Shown one piece after another: positions 1 to 5,941 of a DNA stretch of 10,898 nucleotides. How positions within the stretch are numbered: the first letter of the stretch is position 1; each line of letters begins with the position of its first letter. This DNA is from Candidatus Methanophagales archaeon (GTDB lineage Archaea; Halobacteriota; Syntropharchaeia; Alkanophagales; Methanospirareceae), in assembly GCA_021161765.1 (NCBI GenBank), contig JAGGZZ010000167.1, forward strand, positions 1 to 10,898, given 5' to 3'. The notes beneath the pieces were generated by a model. The model did not search any database. It was not told the origin of the DNA and was given only the letters and a program-made list of their open reading frames with translations. The translations under genes were made by a program, and so were the position numbers.

Positions 1-22
1 CGGATTTACACTGATTTTTTGT
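1..22. repeat. Edge copy of the CAGATTTACAC-type dispersed repeat
   Basis: The window opens with CGGATTTACACTGATTTT, which matches the dispersed repeat seen again near 1530-1560, 4187-4218, 6388-6415 and 8112-8140. It is cut by the window edge, so its full extent is unknown. Confidence 0.5.
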
Positions 23-52
23 CCCCGCAGCTAAGGCGGAAACGTTAATTAG

Positions 53-60
53 TTATATAC
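53..60 (+). promoter_or_regulatory. TATA box for the DUF433 gene
   Basis: TTATATAC lies about 48 bases upstream of the ATG at 105. A start of transcription about 26 bases downstream would leave a leader of roughly 22 bases that contains the AAGGAG ribosome binding site at 88-93. Confidence 0.45.
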
Positions 61-104
61 AATAAAATAAAAATGCTTAAGATAGTGAAGGAGAGTGTGG
101 GAAA

Positions 105-323
105 ATGTTTGAAGATAGGATAATCATAGACCCTGAAGTAATGCATGGTAAGCCCATTATAAAGGGGACAAGGGCACCTGTAGACATAATTTTGGGGGCA
201 CTTGCAGACGGCATGGAACTAAAAGAAGTTGCTTCTGAGTACGAGGTTAAGAGAGAAGATATATTGGCTGCCGTAGAGTATGCAACAAAGGTAGTAGCTA
301 AAGAGGAAATAATAATCGTGTAA
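105..323 (+). CDS. DUF433 family protein, antitoxin-like
   Basis: This 72-residue protein matches the DUF433 family. The signature is an N-terminal I-I-x-D-P-x-V-x-x-GKPIIKGTR stretch (about residues 7-23) followed by a short winged helix-like region with an E-V-A-S-x-Y core. Family members are small DNA-binding proteins, commonly annotated as antitoxins and usually followed by a DUF5615 PIN-like toxin. Here the next gene, 28 bases on, is not a DUF5615 protein, so this copy looks orphaned. The ATG start is supported by AAGGAG at 88-93. The protein is full length for the family. The family call is firm; its role as a working antitoxin here is inference. Confidence 0.85.
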   Translation: MFEDRIIIDPEVMHGKPIIKGTRAPVDIILGALADGMELKEVASEYEVKREDILAAVEYATKVVAKEEIIIV

Positions 324-351
324 TTGTTACGAGAGACGGCACAATGTCTCA

Positions 352-567
352 ATGCCAATAGGCGACTGGGGTGATTACGGCTTCAATGCAACTTGGTATG
401 TCGCTCTACTGGAGACGACACCACTGTATGGGATTATCCGCGGTGACCGTGCGGATTGGATGTATGTGCCTGCCGGAAAAGGGATAGAAGAAGTAAAGCC
501 TGCTGAAATTGGAGAAGAAATAAAGACCAAATTGAATGAAGAAGTGGCGTTAACGTTAACAAAGTAA
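352..567 (+). CDS. Small hypothetical protein, unrecognised (71 aa), possibly a fragment
   Basis: I do not recognise this product. Codon usage looks coding, and the protein has a tryptophan/aromatic-rich N-terminal half (GDWGDYGFNATWYVALLE) and a charged, helix-prone C-terminal half. No signal peptide or membrane segment is visible. There is no convincing ribosome binding site before the ATG at 352. The frame is open back to about 316 without another ATG, so it could be the C-terminal remnant of a longer gene or be translated by coupling to the DUF433 gene 28 bases upstream. It occupies the place where a DUF433-partner toxin would normally lie, but nothing in it resembles a PIN-like DUF5615 domain. 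A hairpin terminator overlaps its stop codon. Confidence 0.45.
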   Translation: MPIGDWGDYGFNATWYVALLETTPLYGIIRGDRADWMYVPAGKGIEEVKPAEIGEEIKTKLNEEVALTLTK

Positions 568-591
568 AAACCCGCCACTTTTTTTTCTTTC
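542..591 (+). terminator. Hairpin plus T-tract terminator overlapping a stop codon
   Basis: AAGTGGCG (542-549) pairs perfectly with CGCCACTT (573-580) and runs directly into a T-rich stretch. The left arm is the last part of the 71-residue ORF, whose TAA (565-567) lies in the loop. The loop also contains the 10 bp palindrome TTAACGTTAA (550-559). It would end the transcript of the DUF433 gene and the ORF at 352. Confidence 0.65.
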
Positions 592-615
592 TTTTGCACC
601 CTTGCTAATGCAATC

Positions 616-623
616 TTTATATA
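616..623 (+). promoter_or_regulatory. TATA box for the RHH gene
   Basis: TTTATATA is placed so that transcription would begin near 643-648. That fits the GGTGAT ribosome binding site at 650-655 and the ATG at 663, and argues against translation starting at the TTG at 645. Confidence 0.55.
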
Positions 624-662
624 CTATAAATAAACACTATACCATTGAAGGTGATGGATAAA

Positions 663-926
663 ATGAAGGTAATACCTGTGCAGAGCGAACTTAACATGGA
701 TGAATACGTGGAACTTAAAAAGAGGGCTGAAGAGCGCGGTATCACACTTAAAGAAGCGGTAAAAGAAGCAATTTCTATCTGGCTTCATAAAAATTCTGTT
801 TTCAATCCCGAAGACCCCTTCTTCACTACAAGTAAAATGTTTCGCTCAAAAAAAGACCTGGCTGAGAGACACGATGAGATTTACAGATTGTACAAGTTTT
901 GTCATTATGAAAAGGAAGTAAGTTAA
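663..926 (+). CDS. Ribbon-helix-helix (VapB-like) antitoxin-type protein
   Basis: This is a protein of 87 residues if started at ATG 663. The N-terminal region has the pattern of a ribbon-helix-helix DNA-binding domain: a short beta strand (KVIPVQSEL), then helix one (MDEYVELKKRAEERG) and helix two (TLKEAVKEAISIWL). A tail with NPEDPFF follows, the kind of segment that in VapB-type antitoxins binds the toxin. I chose ATG 663 because GGTGAT (650-655) lies seven bases upstream and the predicted transcription start falls near 645; the longer TTG-initiated form (645) would have no leader for a ribosome site. No PIN or other toxin gene follows: the next gene is convergent. Family assignment is by fold pattern and is moderate. 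Confidence 0.65.
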   Translation: MKVIPVQSELNMDEYVELKKRAEERGITLKEAVKEAISIWLHKNSVFNPEDPFFTTSKMFRSKKDLAERHDEIYRLYKFCHYEKEVS

Positions 927-945
927 TCCCTGCCTTCAGTAGGGA
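927..945. terminator. Weak hairpin between convergent genes
   Basis: TCCCT (927-931) and AGGGA (941-945) form a short stem just after the stop codon of the RHH gene and just before the end of the convergent toxin gene. The stem is only five base pairs, so termination function is tentative. Confidence 0.3.
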
Positions 946-947
946 CT

Positions 948-1220
948 TTACTCCTTTTCTTCCGATTCCAATTTCTCCTTCACGAATCTCAAGAATTCTC
1001 TGATGGCTTTCTCGTGGTTGTCACTTAGATTGCTCTCCTTTACATTTTCTTCTCTTCCCTCATGAAAGTGCTTAGGAAAAGTTTTTATCTCTTTATGATG
1101 AGGAGCGTTGTCATGCCGGTATAGTGTTCCTTTTATCATCCTTCTTTCCCAGTGATAGGAATATTTCTCACCGGAAATCCGTATATCAATAAAAGAACTT
1201 TCTGAAAGAAAAATTCTCAA
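948..1220 (-). CDS. TumE-like (DUF6516) toxin, probably N-terminally truncated
   Basis: The 90-residue product has the hallmark motifs of the DUF6516/TumE family: YSYHWERR (about 20-27), YRHDNAPHH (34-42) and FPKHFHEG (48-55), with a helical tail. Family members are toxins encoded beside a small antitoxin. Normal members carry roughly 20-30 further residues before the strand that here begins RIFLSESSFIDI. In this frame the only start is a TTG at 1220, preceded by a stop (TAG) eight codons upstream, and there is no ribosome binding site. The first 35 bases overlap the end of the antitoxin gene in another frame. Either the toxin lost its N-terminus by a deletion or frameshift, or it is made by translational coupling. 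The family is firm, activity is doubtful. Confidence 0.75.
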   Translation of the reverse strand: MRIFLSESSFIDIRISGEKYSYHWERRMIKGTLYRHDNAPHHKEIKTFPKHFHEGREENVKESNLSDNHEKAIREFLRFVKEKLESEEKE

Positions 1221-1473
1221 CTTCTTTAATCTTATTCTCTATGTTTTCCCATTCTATCAGTTCTTCCCAAGCAGGATGCCCTTCCTCTCCCCTTTCTATC
1301 TTCCTCTCTAAATCCTCCATGTTTCTAACACCATACTTTACCCTCAACTCCTCTATCTCAGAGTAAGCTTCCCTTAATTCTCTATCCAAAAGACTGGTGA
1401 TGCTCCCTCTCAACAATTCATCTTCTGAAAGCCGAAGGCTCTTAGAAATATCCTTTAGTAATTTCTCCTCCAT
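1186..1473 (-). CDS. Antitoxin-like partner of the TumE-type toxin
   Basis: The 95-residue acidic, helical protein begins MEEKLLKDISKSLRLSEDEL and contains a LLxxSITSLLDRELRE segment and an EELRVKYGV motif. It resembles the small proteins often encoded just upstream of DUF6516 genes in archaea, which have an N-terminal helix-turn-helix-like half and a C-terminal W-E-E-L/W-x-x-L segment that probably contacts the toxin. The ATG at 1473 is well supported by the strong ribosome site AAGGAGGTGA (1481-1490), seven bases away. Its end (ENFSFRKFFY, then TGA) overlaps the toxin by 35 bases. The final residues are unlike the usual helical tail, so the junction between the two genes may be rearranged. 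Its role as antitoxin is inferred from the neighbourhood. Confidence 0.65.
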   Translation of the reverse strand: MEEKLLKDISKSLRLSEDELLRGSITSLLDRELREAYSEIEELRVKYGVRNMEDLERKIERGEEGHPAWEELIEWENIENKIKEVENFSFRKFFY

Positions 1474-1480
1474 TTCTTTC

Positions 1481-1490
1481 TCACCTCCTT
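1481..1490 (-). promoter_or_regulatory. Strong ribosome binding site of the antitoxin gene
   Basis: AAGGAGGTGA on the minus strand, seven bases before the ATG at 1473. It is the strongest Shine-Dalgarno match in the window and fixes the antitoxin start. Confidence 0.8.
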
Positions 1491-1498
1491 AATTCAAT

Positions 1499-1530
1499 TG
1501 TATATAAAGTATAACTTTCTTCTATTTAAG
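1499..1530 (-). promoter_or_regulatory. Promoter cassette shared with ndk
   Basis: On the minus strand CTTAAATAG (1522-1530) is followed by a purine-rich stretch and TTATACTTTATATACA. The same cassette, with few changes, lies before ndk (6356-6388), and a weaker version is upstream of trpE (4180-4188). Taking CTTAAATAG as the TATA element puts the transcript start near 1500, leaving a leader that keeps the ribosome site at 1481-1490. The closer TTTATATA (1501-1508) would start inside that site. Confidence 0.5.
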
Positions 1531-1617
1531 ACACTGATTTTCACTGATTTACGCAGATTTATTTTAGTGTAACCGTGTTGATTCTTATCATCTGTGTTAA
1601 TCTGTGTCTATAATTTA
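1526..1617. repeat. CAGATTTACAC-type repeat pair with inverted ends
   Basis: The left part (about 1529-1560) reads GACACTGATTTTCACTGA onward and ends with ACGCAGATTT. The right part (1590-1609) TCTGTGTTAATCTGTGTC is the same repeat inverted. The right flank TATAATTTATTTTCT is shared with the ndk-cobB gap. No gene lies in the stretch 1474-1682. This locus is the uninterrupted version of the site occupied by a double-hairpin element at 6502-6552. Confidence 0.65.
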
Positions 1618-1682
1618 TTTTCTGTTTTCTTGTTCCTCACTATCAAATTTTAAAAAGAGGAGGAGGGTATATAAAATTTTGG

Positions 1683-2291
1683 TTACATATCCACAAAATT
1701 CCGTATCAACTCCAGCCCATCCTCAGTCAATATCGACTCAGGATGGAACTGCACACCATAAACATCCATGTCTTTATGCCTGATCGCCATTATCTCGTTA
1801 TCATCCAGGCTTCTCGCGGTTACTTCTAAACAATCTGGGAATGATTCCCCAACATCACCATTACCATCATCAATCACTAAGGAATGATATCTCACAACAG
1901 AAAGAGGGTTTCTCAACCCTTTCAGCACGTTTTCTCCGTTATGCGTCACCAGACTCACCTTCCCATGCCTTATCTCCCGCGCATTTCGTATCCTCGCACC
2001 GAAGACATAACCTATGCACTGGTGCCCTAAGCAAACGCCTAAAATCTTTTTAGTTTCTGTTTCCCTGCTAAATCGCCTTATCACTTCATTTGTGACACCC
2101 GCATCTCGCGGCGTCTTCGGACCGGGCGAAATGATTATATGCTCTATTTCCTTCTCCCTGACAATCCGCTCTATGCGGTCAAGATTCACGTTATTCTGCA
2201 CAACTACCGGCTCGGCACCCAGCATCCCCACGTATTGCACGATGTTATACACAAACGAATCTATATTATCCACGATTAGAATTTCGTTCAT
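1683..2291 (-). CDS. trpG: Anthranilate synthase component II (glutamine amidotransferase)
   Basis: The 202-residue protein is a class I glutamine amidotransferase that supplies ammonia from glutamine to TrpE for making anthranilate from chorismate. The first strand LIVDNIDSFVYN, the oxyanion-loop motif ISPGPKTPRDAG (about 54-65), the nucleophile Cys87 in GVCLGHQ, and the His183/Glu185 pair in QFHPES complete the catalytic set. Length is normal for TrpG/PabA. The ATG at 2291 has a GGAGG-containing site at 2305-2313, a slightly long spacing. It lies downstream of trpE on the same strand but across a repeat-filled gap of 246 bases, and a TATA-like ATTATATAG (about 2325-2333) may give it its own promoter. 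A PabA role is possible for such subunits, but the adjacent trpE favours tryptophan. Confidence 0.95.
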   Translation of the reverse strand: MNEILIVDNIDSFVYNIVQYVGMLGAEPVVVQNNVNLDRIERIVREKEIEHIIISPGPKTPRDAGVTNEVIRRFSRETETKKILGVCLGHQCIGYVFGARIRNAREIRHGKVSLVTHNGENVLKGLRNPLSVVRYHSLVIDDGNGDVGESFPDCLEVTARSLDDNEIMAIRHKDMDVYGVQFHPESILTEDGLELIRNFVDM

Positions 2292-2332
2292 TTTTTTAGT
2301 TTTCGCCTCCTATAATTGTTCGGGCTATATAA

Positions 2333-2485
2333 TTTCTAAACTCTAAACCCGAAATACTAAACAATACCAAAATCCAAAATCCAAATGACAAAAACAAACT
2401 TCTTGCTTCGCAAAAGAAAATTTTCTCTTTTAAAGAAAGGTTTGTTTTGATTTTTGAGTTTAGACATTTGAATTTGTTTAGAATT
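2333..2485. repeat. AT-rich inverted-repeat element between trpE and trpG
   Basis: The left half is rich in CTAAAC and AAAATCCAAAATCC units; the right half carries their complements (GAGTTTAGACATTTG, TTTGTTTAGAATT). An inner perfect pair AAAACAAAC (2391-2399)/GTTTGTTTT (2440-2448) encloses a smaller AAAAGAAAATTTTCTCTTTT fold. The TTTAGGATTTAGGATTT units continue past 2527 into the end of trpE. This looks like a folded dispersed repeat and contains no gene. Confidence 0.55.
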
Positions 2486-2527
2486 AAACCCTTTCTGGGT
2501 TTGCGGGGACGTGGGCAGAGCCCACGA
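2486..2527 (+). repeat. Double-hairpin element, copy A
   Basis: A 42 bp unit with two back-to-back hairpins: AAACCC (2486-2491)/GGGTTT (2497-2502) with loop TTTCT, then CGTGGGC (2510-2516)/GCCCACG (2520-2526) with loop AGA. The flanks TGTTTAGAATT (2475-2485) and TGCTTAGGATT (2528-2538) match at 9 of 11 positions, like a worn target duplication, though this AT repeat background makes chance matches easier. It ends 11 bases from the trpE stop codon. Confidence 0.75.
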
Positions 2528-2537
2528 TGCTTAGGAT

Positions 2538-4091
2538 TTAGGATTTTCCACTTACTGAGCATGTTCCACCTCCTGAAATGCATTCCAACAAACCCGCGCA
2601 TTTACTCAGCGTCTCCTTATACTCACGTTCAGGGTCAGAATCAGCAACTATCCCCGCGCCTGCTTGTATATACACCTTCCCGTGTTCAAACACGGCAGTT
2701 CGAATCGTTATCGCGGTGTCCATCGAACGATTAAAGGAGAAATAGCCCACGCAACCGGCATAAATACCTCGTCTCGTTGGCTCTAATTCCTCTATTATCT
2801 CCATTGCTCTTACTTTCGGCGCTCCGGAAACCGTTCCCGCGGGGAATGTCGCTTTCAACGCATCAAACTCGTTTTTATCCGACCTCAACTGCCCCACCAC
2901 ATCCGTTACTATATGCTGCACGTGCGAATACTTCTCCGGATACATAAACCTCGGCGCTTTTACCGACCCGAATTCTGATACTTTTCCTACGTCGTTTCTT
3001 GATAAATCCACAAGCATCAAATGCTCCGCACGCTCCTTCTCATCGTTAAGCATCTCCATCTCCAGCCGCTTATCTTCCTTTTCAGTTACACCACGCCGTC
3101 TTGTTCCCGCTATCGGACAGCTCTCCACTTTCCTGCTTCTATTCAACGCATCAGCAGGTTCAACCCTGACCAGCATCTCAGGGCTCGCTCCCACTATCTT
3201 ACGGTCACCGAAATCGAGGAAATACATGTAGGGCGATGGGTTCACCTCACTCAAGCGGTTGTAAAACTCAAAAGCACCCTGATTTCCATCCCCGCGGGAC
3301 TCCAACTCAAAATCCGCTTCCAGCCGCTGTGAAAGAACCACCTGAAAAATATCGCCAGCACGAATGTATTCCTTCGCTATTCTCACAATCCTCTCGTATT
3401 CTTCTTTTTCTATGTTTGACGTGAAATCGGAAGACAGCTCCTTAAAACGGTAATTTTGTTTTGCTAAATCTGTCTTTTCTAAATAATTTTTGTTTCTGTT
3501 CCAAAGAGAGGTGGTTGGTAAAGCTTTGCTTTCCGAAGGAAGGGATTCACAAAATTCGTTAGATATGAGGAAAGCTTTTTTCGCCTTATGGTCTACGATA
3601 ACATTCTTTTTGGTGAGTAGAAATTCGCAATCTGGCTGTTTCAGCGTATCCGCTGCGCTCTCGCCGATATCCACAAAATAGCGGATGTAATCGTATGAAA
3701 GATAGCCAACGAAACCGCCGATAAATCGTTCCTTTTTTATATCCCCTGCTATTTTGAGGTCCCCGAGGAAATCCTCAATTAGGCTCAGTGGATTCCAAGA
3801 TTTAGTTCCATGCCCTTTCGCAGCCGAAACCGAAGCAGCATCCTTCATCTTTTCTGCGAGAACCGTATCGTCGTATGAATACGAGTTCATTGTTAAAATG
3901 CCGTTCTTCACTGAGAATTTAAACGCAGGGTCGAAGCCCATAATAGAATACCTTGCCAATTTAGCGCTCCCTTCGCGGGATTCCAACAGGTAAGATTCGC
4001 CGTTCTCGCTCTTGTCTTCAGCACTCAAGCTATTGTATAGCAAAGACGGGTTTACAAACGGGATTTGCTCATAGTGTTGAATGATGAACAT
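2538..4091 (-). CDS. trpE: Anthranilate synthase component I
   Basis: The 517-residue enzyme converts chorismate and ammonia to anthranilate, the first step of tryptophan synthesis, together with TrpG. The N-terminal regulatory part has the LLES motif (35-38) with R47 and S49, linked in TrpE proteins to feedback inhibition by tryptophan. This favours TrpE over PabB. The chorismate-binding domain follows from about 230: RAGDIFQVVLSQRL, GASPEML (301-307), CPIAGTRRRG (325-334), HLMLVDLSRNDVG, YSHVQHIVT (388-396), AGTVSGAPK (418-426) and GAGIVADSDPE (478-488). The ATG at 4091 sits close to a TATA box at 4119-4126, giving an almost leaderless transcript. The last residues (GGGTCSVSGKS) are unlike the family and the TAA lies inside a repeat unit, so the 3' end has been remodelled. 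Confidence 0.95.
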   Translation of the reverse strand: MFIIQHYEQIPFVNPSLLYNSLSAEDKSENGESYLLESREGSAKLARYSIMGFDPAFKFSVKNGILTMNSYSYDDTVLAEKMKDAASVSAAKGHGTKSWNPLSLIEDFLGDLKIAGDIKKERFIGGFVGYLSYDYIRYFVDIGESAADTLKQPDCEFLLTKKNVIVDHKAKKAFLISNEFCESLPSESKALPTTSLWNRNKNYLEKTDLAKQNYRFKELSSDFTSNIEKEEYERIVRIAKEYIRAGDIFQVVLSQRLEADFELESRGDGNQGAFEFYNRLSEVNPSPYMYFLDFGDRKIVGASPEMLVRVEPADALNRSRKVESCPIAGTRRRGVTEKEDKRLEMEMLNDEKERAEHLMLVDLSRNDVGKVSEFGSVKAPRFMYPEKYSHVQHIVTDVVGQLRSDKNEFDALKATFPAGTVSGAPKVRAMEIIEELEPTRRGIYAGCVGYFSFNRSMDTAITIRTAVFEHGKVYIQAGAGIVADSDPEREYKETLSKCAGLLECISGGGTCSVSGKS

Positions 4092-4118
4092 TGTGCACCA
4101 TACTTATACGGTACTGCA

Positions 4119-4126
4119 TATATAAA
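4119..4126 (-). promoter_or_regulatory. TATA box for trpE
   Basis: TTTATATA on the minus strand, about 30 bases before the ATG at 4091. Transcription would start near 4096, leaving only about five leader bases, so trpE is probably translated from a nearly leaderless message. Confidence 0.6.
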
Positions 4127-4179
4127 TACCTTGATGCTATTTTTTTACTTGTTTATGTAGCTATACAAGTACCCCCTTT

Positions 4180-4218
4180 CTATTTGAGACACGGATTTAC
4201 ACGGATTTACGCAGATTT
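4180..4218. repeat. CAGATTTACAC-type repeat with degenerate promoter cassette
   Basis: GACACGGATTTACACGGATT and the following ACGCAGATTT match the repeats near 1530 and 6388. On the minus strand the repeat is followed by CTCAAATAG, a one-base variant of the CTTAAATAG box in the other two cassettes. It points towards trpE, but trpE has its own nearer TATA box. Confidence 0.6.
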
Positions 4219-4257
4219 CTTGTAAAGACCTTGGCATAGTTTTTCTTTTAGCACAGG

Positions 4258-4280
4258 TTTTCTTTTTGTAAAAAAGAAAA
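4258..4280. repeat. Perfect AT hairpin before tgtA
   Basis: TTTTCTTTTT (4258-4267) and AAAAAGAAAA (4271-4280) form a perfect 10 bp inverted repeat with a 3-base loop, directly before the start codon of tgtA. It may be a regulatory or structural site. No clear TATA box or ribosome site for tgtA is visible nearby. Confidence 0.4.
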
Positions 4281-4283
4281 AGT

Positions 4284-5804
4284 GTGCAAATGGAATTTGA
4301 AATATTGCATAAGGACTTAATGGGGAGAATAGGAAAACTTCGAACGCCTCGTGGAGTCGTAGAGACACCGACGGTAATGCCCGTGATAAATCCGAATCTT
4401 ATGTCACTCGGAGCTGATGAAATGAAGAAATACGGGGCTGAGATGCTCATTACAAATGCGTATATAATATATAAAAAACCGATTTTGAGGGAAGCATCAG
4501 TTAAAAACGGCATTCATTCGCTTTTAGGCTGCGAAATGCCAATAATGACTGATTCGGGCTCTTATCAACTCTCGGAGTATAAAGACGTGGAGGTGAGCAA
4601 CAGCGAAATATTGGAATTTCAGCAGTGCATAGGTTCTGACGTATGTGTGCCTCTGGACATCCCAACAGCGCCTTACGTGAAGAGAAAAAGAGCGAAGGAG
4701 GATTTAGATGAAACACTCAGCAGAATGCGAGAAGCACGAAACATAATTCAAACGGAAAATGGAATGCTCGCAGGAGTTGTGCAGGGTTCTACCTTTTTAG
4801 ACCTGCGCAGGGAGAGTGCAAAGGACATTGCAGAAATCGGGTTTGACGTGTATGCGATAGGGGGTTTGGTGCCCCTGTTAGAATCCTACCAGTTTGATAC
4901 GCTGGTGGATATAATCGTGGCGTCGAAAACGAATTTGCCGTTGAATGCTCCTGTGCATCTCTTTGGCGCTGGTCATCCTATGCTTTTCCCCTTAGCCGTT
5001 GCTTTAGGCTGTGACCTCTTCGATTCTGCCGCGTACGCATTATATGCAAAAGGGAAGAGATACATAACCGGGGAAGGGACGATAAAAGTGGATAGTTTGC
5101 GGTATCTCCCCTGCTCTTGCCCTGTATGTTCCCGTTACAGTGTGGACGAGGTAAAAGAAAGCGAGGACTTACTGGCATCGCATAATTTGTGGGTTACGTT
5201 TGAGCAGATGCGAACGGTAAAGCAGAGTATAGCAGAGGGAAGCCTGTGGGAGCTATGTGAGAGGAGATGCAGGGCATATCCCGCTTTGATGAACGCCTTG
5301 AAGCATATAACGGCGTATGCAGAATTGATTGAGAAATATGACCCTGTTACAAAACGCCCGTTCTTTTATCTCGGCGCGACTTCTGCGCACAGACCAGAGG
5401 TATTGAGATACTCGTACAGGCTGAACAGGTTCAAGTTATCCGGGAATGTGCTGATAACGGCGACAGAAAACAAAAAGCCGAAGTCAACGTCAAAAGAAGA
5501 AGAGCTGAAAACCGAAAATGACGACTTTGACCACCTATTTTTTGTTAAACCCCCGTTTGGACCTTGCCCGGTCGAATTGAAGGAAAGCTACCCGGTGGGG
5601 CAGTCAGAAATACCTGCGGAAGTGGATAGTGAGGCTAAGACCGTGGCACTGGAAAATGTATTGAAATTGCTGAAACTAAACGAGGGAAAAGCAAAATTCG
5701 TTTTCCTTTATGACGACCGCTCCTGGGAACACCCGTTGATCGCAGAGATAGGAAAGTATGCAGAGGTGAGGAAGAGAGAGCAAATTAGCGGTTTGGCGGT
5801 TTAG
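4284..5804 (+). CDS. tgtA: Archaeosine tRNA-guanine (15) transglycosylase
   Basis: The enzyme replaces guanine 15 of archaeal tRNAs by preQ0, the first step of archaeosine formation. The catalytic TIM-barrel domain covers about residues 1-350. The two key aspartates are visible: D90 in MTDSGSYQ and D247 in LFDSAAYA. The zinc site is C277, C279, C282 and H300. A C-terminal domain (about 415-500, with FVKPPFGPCPVELKESYPVGQSE) matches the first accessory domain of the family. No PUA domain follows, so at 506 residues it is of the shorter type that lacks the tRNA-binding PUA module. GTG 4284 is the longest start; ATG 4290 (two residues shorter) is at least as likely. The last residues (ISGLAV) are encoded by an 8 bp tandem repeat. 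Confidence 0.95.
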   Translation: MQMEFEILHKDLMGRIGKLRTPRGVVETPTVMPVINPNLMSLGADEMKKYGAEMLITNAYIIYKKPILREASVKNGIHSLLGCEMPIMTDSGSYQLSEYKDVEVSNSEILEFQQCIGSDVCVPLDIPTAPYVKRKRAKEDLDETLSRMREARNIIQTENGMLAGVVQGSTFLDLRRESAKDIAEIGFDVYAIGGLVPLLESYQFDTLVDIIVASKTNLPLNAPVHLFGAGHPMLFPLAVALGCDLFDSAAYALYAKGKRYITGEGTIKVDSLRYLPCSCPVCSRYSVDEVKESEDLLASHNLWVTFEQMRTVKQSIAEGSLWELCERRCRAYPALMNALKHITAYAELIEKYDPVTKRPFFYLGATSAHRPEVLRYSYRLNRFKLSGNVLITATENKKPKSTSKEEELKTENDDFDHLFFVKPPFGPCPVELKESYPVGQSEIPAEVDSEAKTVALENVLKLLKLNEGKAKFVFLYDDRSWEHPLIAEIGKYAEVRKREQISGLAV

Positions 5805-5810
5805 CGGTTT
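5787..5810 (+). repeat. Three tandem 8 bp units across the tgtA stop
   Basis: AGCGGTTT, GGCGGTTT, AGCGGTTT (5787-5810) code for the last residues of TgtA and its stop codon (TAG 5802-5804). A change in unit number would change the C-terminus, so this could vary between strains. Confidence 0.6.
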
Positions 5811-5819
5811 AGATATTTG

Positions 5820-5836
5820 CCCCCCCCCAAAAAAAA
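5820..5836. repeat. C9-A8 homopolymer junction
   Basis: Nine C residues run directly into eight A residues just after tgtA. It is non-coding and could be a slippage-prone site or a sequencing-sensitive spot. Confidence 0.7.
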
Positions 5837-5860
5837 GTTTTACAAATAATTTTGTGTAAT

Positions 5861-5901
5861 AAACCCTTTCAGGGTTTTCGGGACGTGGGCAGAGCCCACG
5901 A
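5861..5901 (+). repeat. Double-hairpin element, copy B, with perfect 8 bp flanking duplication
   Basis: A 41 bp unit: AAACCC (5861-5866)/GGGTTT (5872-5877) with loop TTTCA, spacer TCGGGA, then CGTGGGC (5884-5890)/GCCCACG (5894-5900) with loop AGA. It is bounded by TGTGTAAT on both sides (5853-5860 and 5902-5909), exactly as expected for a target site duplication. It lies between the convergent tgtA and ndk genes, where it could also act as a bidirectional terminator. Confidence 0.85.
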
Positions 5902-5941
5902 TGTGTAATCTGGTGGTTAATAATTTTCGGAATGCCCCTAA

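Noticed and set aside
645..662. TTG start giving a 93-residue RHH protein
   Set aside because: The predicted transcript start falls at about this position and GGTGAT suits the ATG at 663.
2014..2346. 110-residue plus-strand frame opposite trpG
   Set aside because: It is antisense to a clear trpG and has no family features.
2296..2734. Open frames of about 95-101 residues across the trpE-trpG gap
   Set aside because: They translate the repeats and the antisense of trpE; the same HRGLCPRP-type peptide appears wherever the double-hairpin element is read, so they are spurious.
4085..4120. GTGCAC palindrome and nearby sequence as a TrpY-type operator of trpE
   Set aside because: Known TRP boxes have a TGTACA core; only a single unrelated 6-base palindrome is present and no regulator gene is in view.
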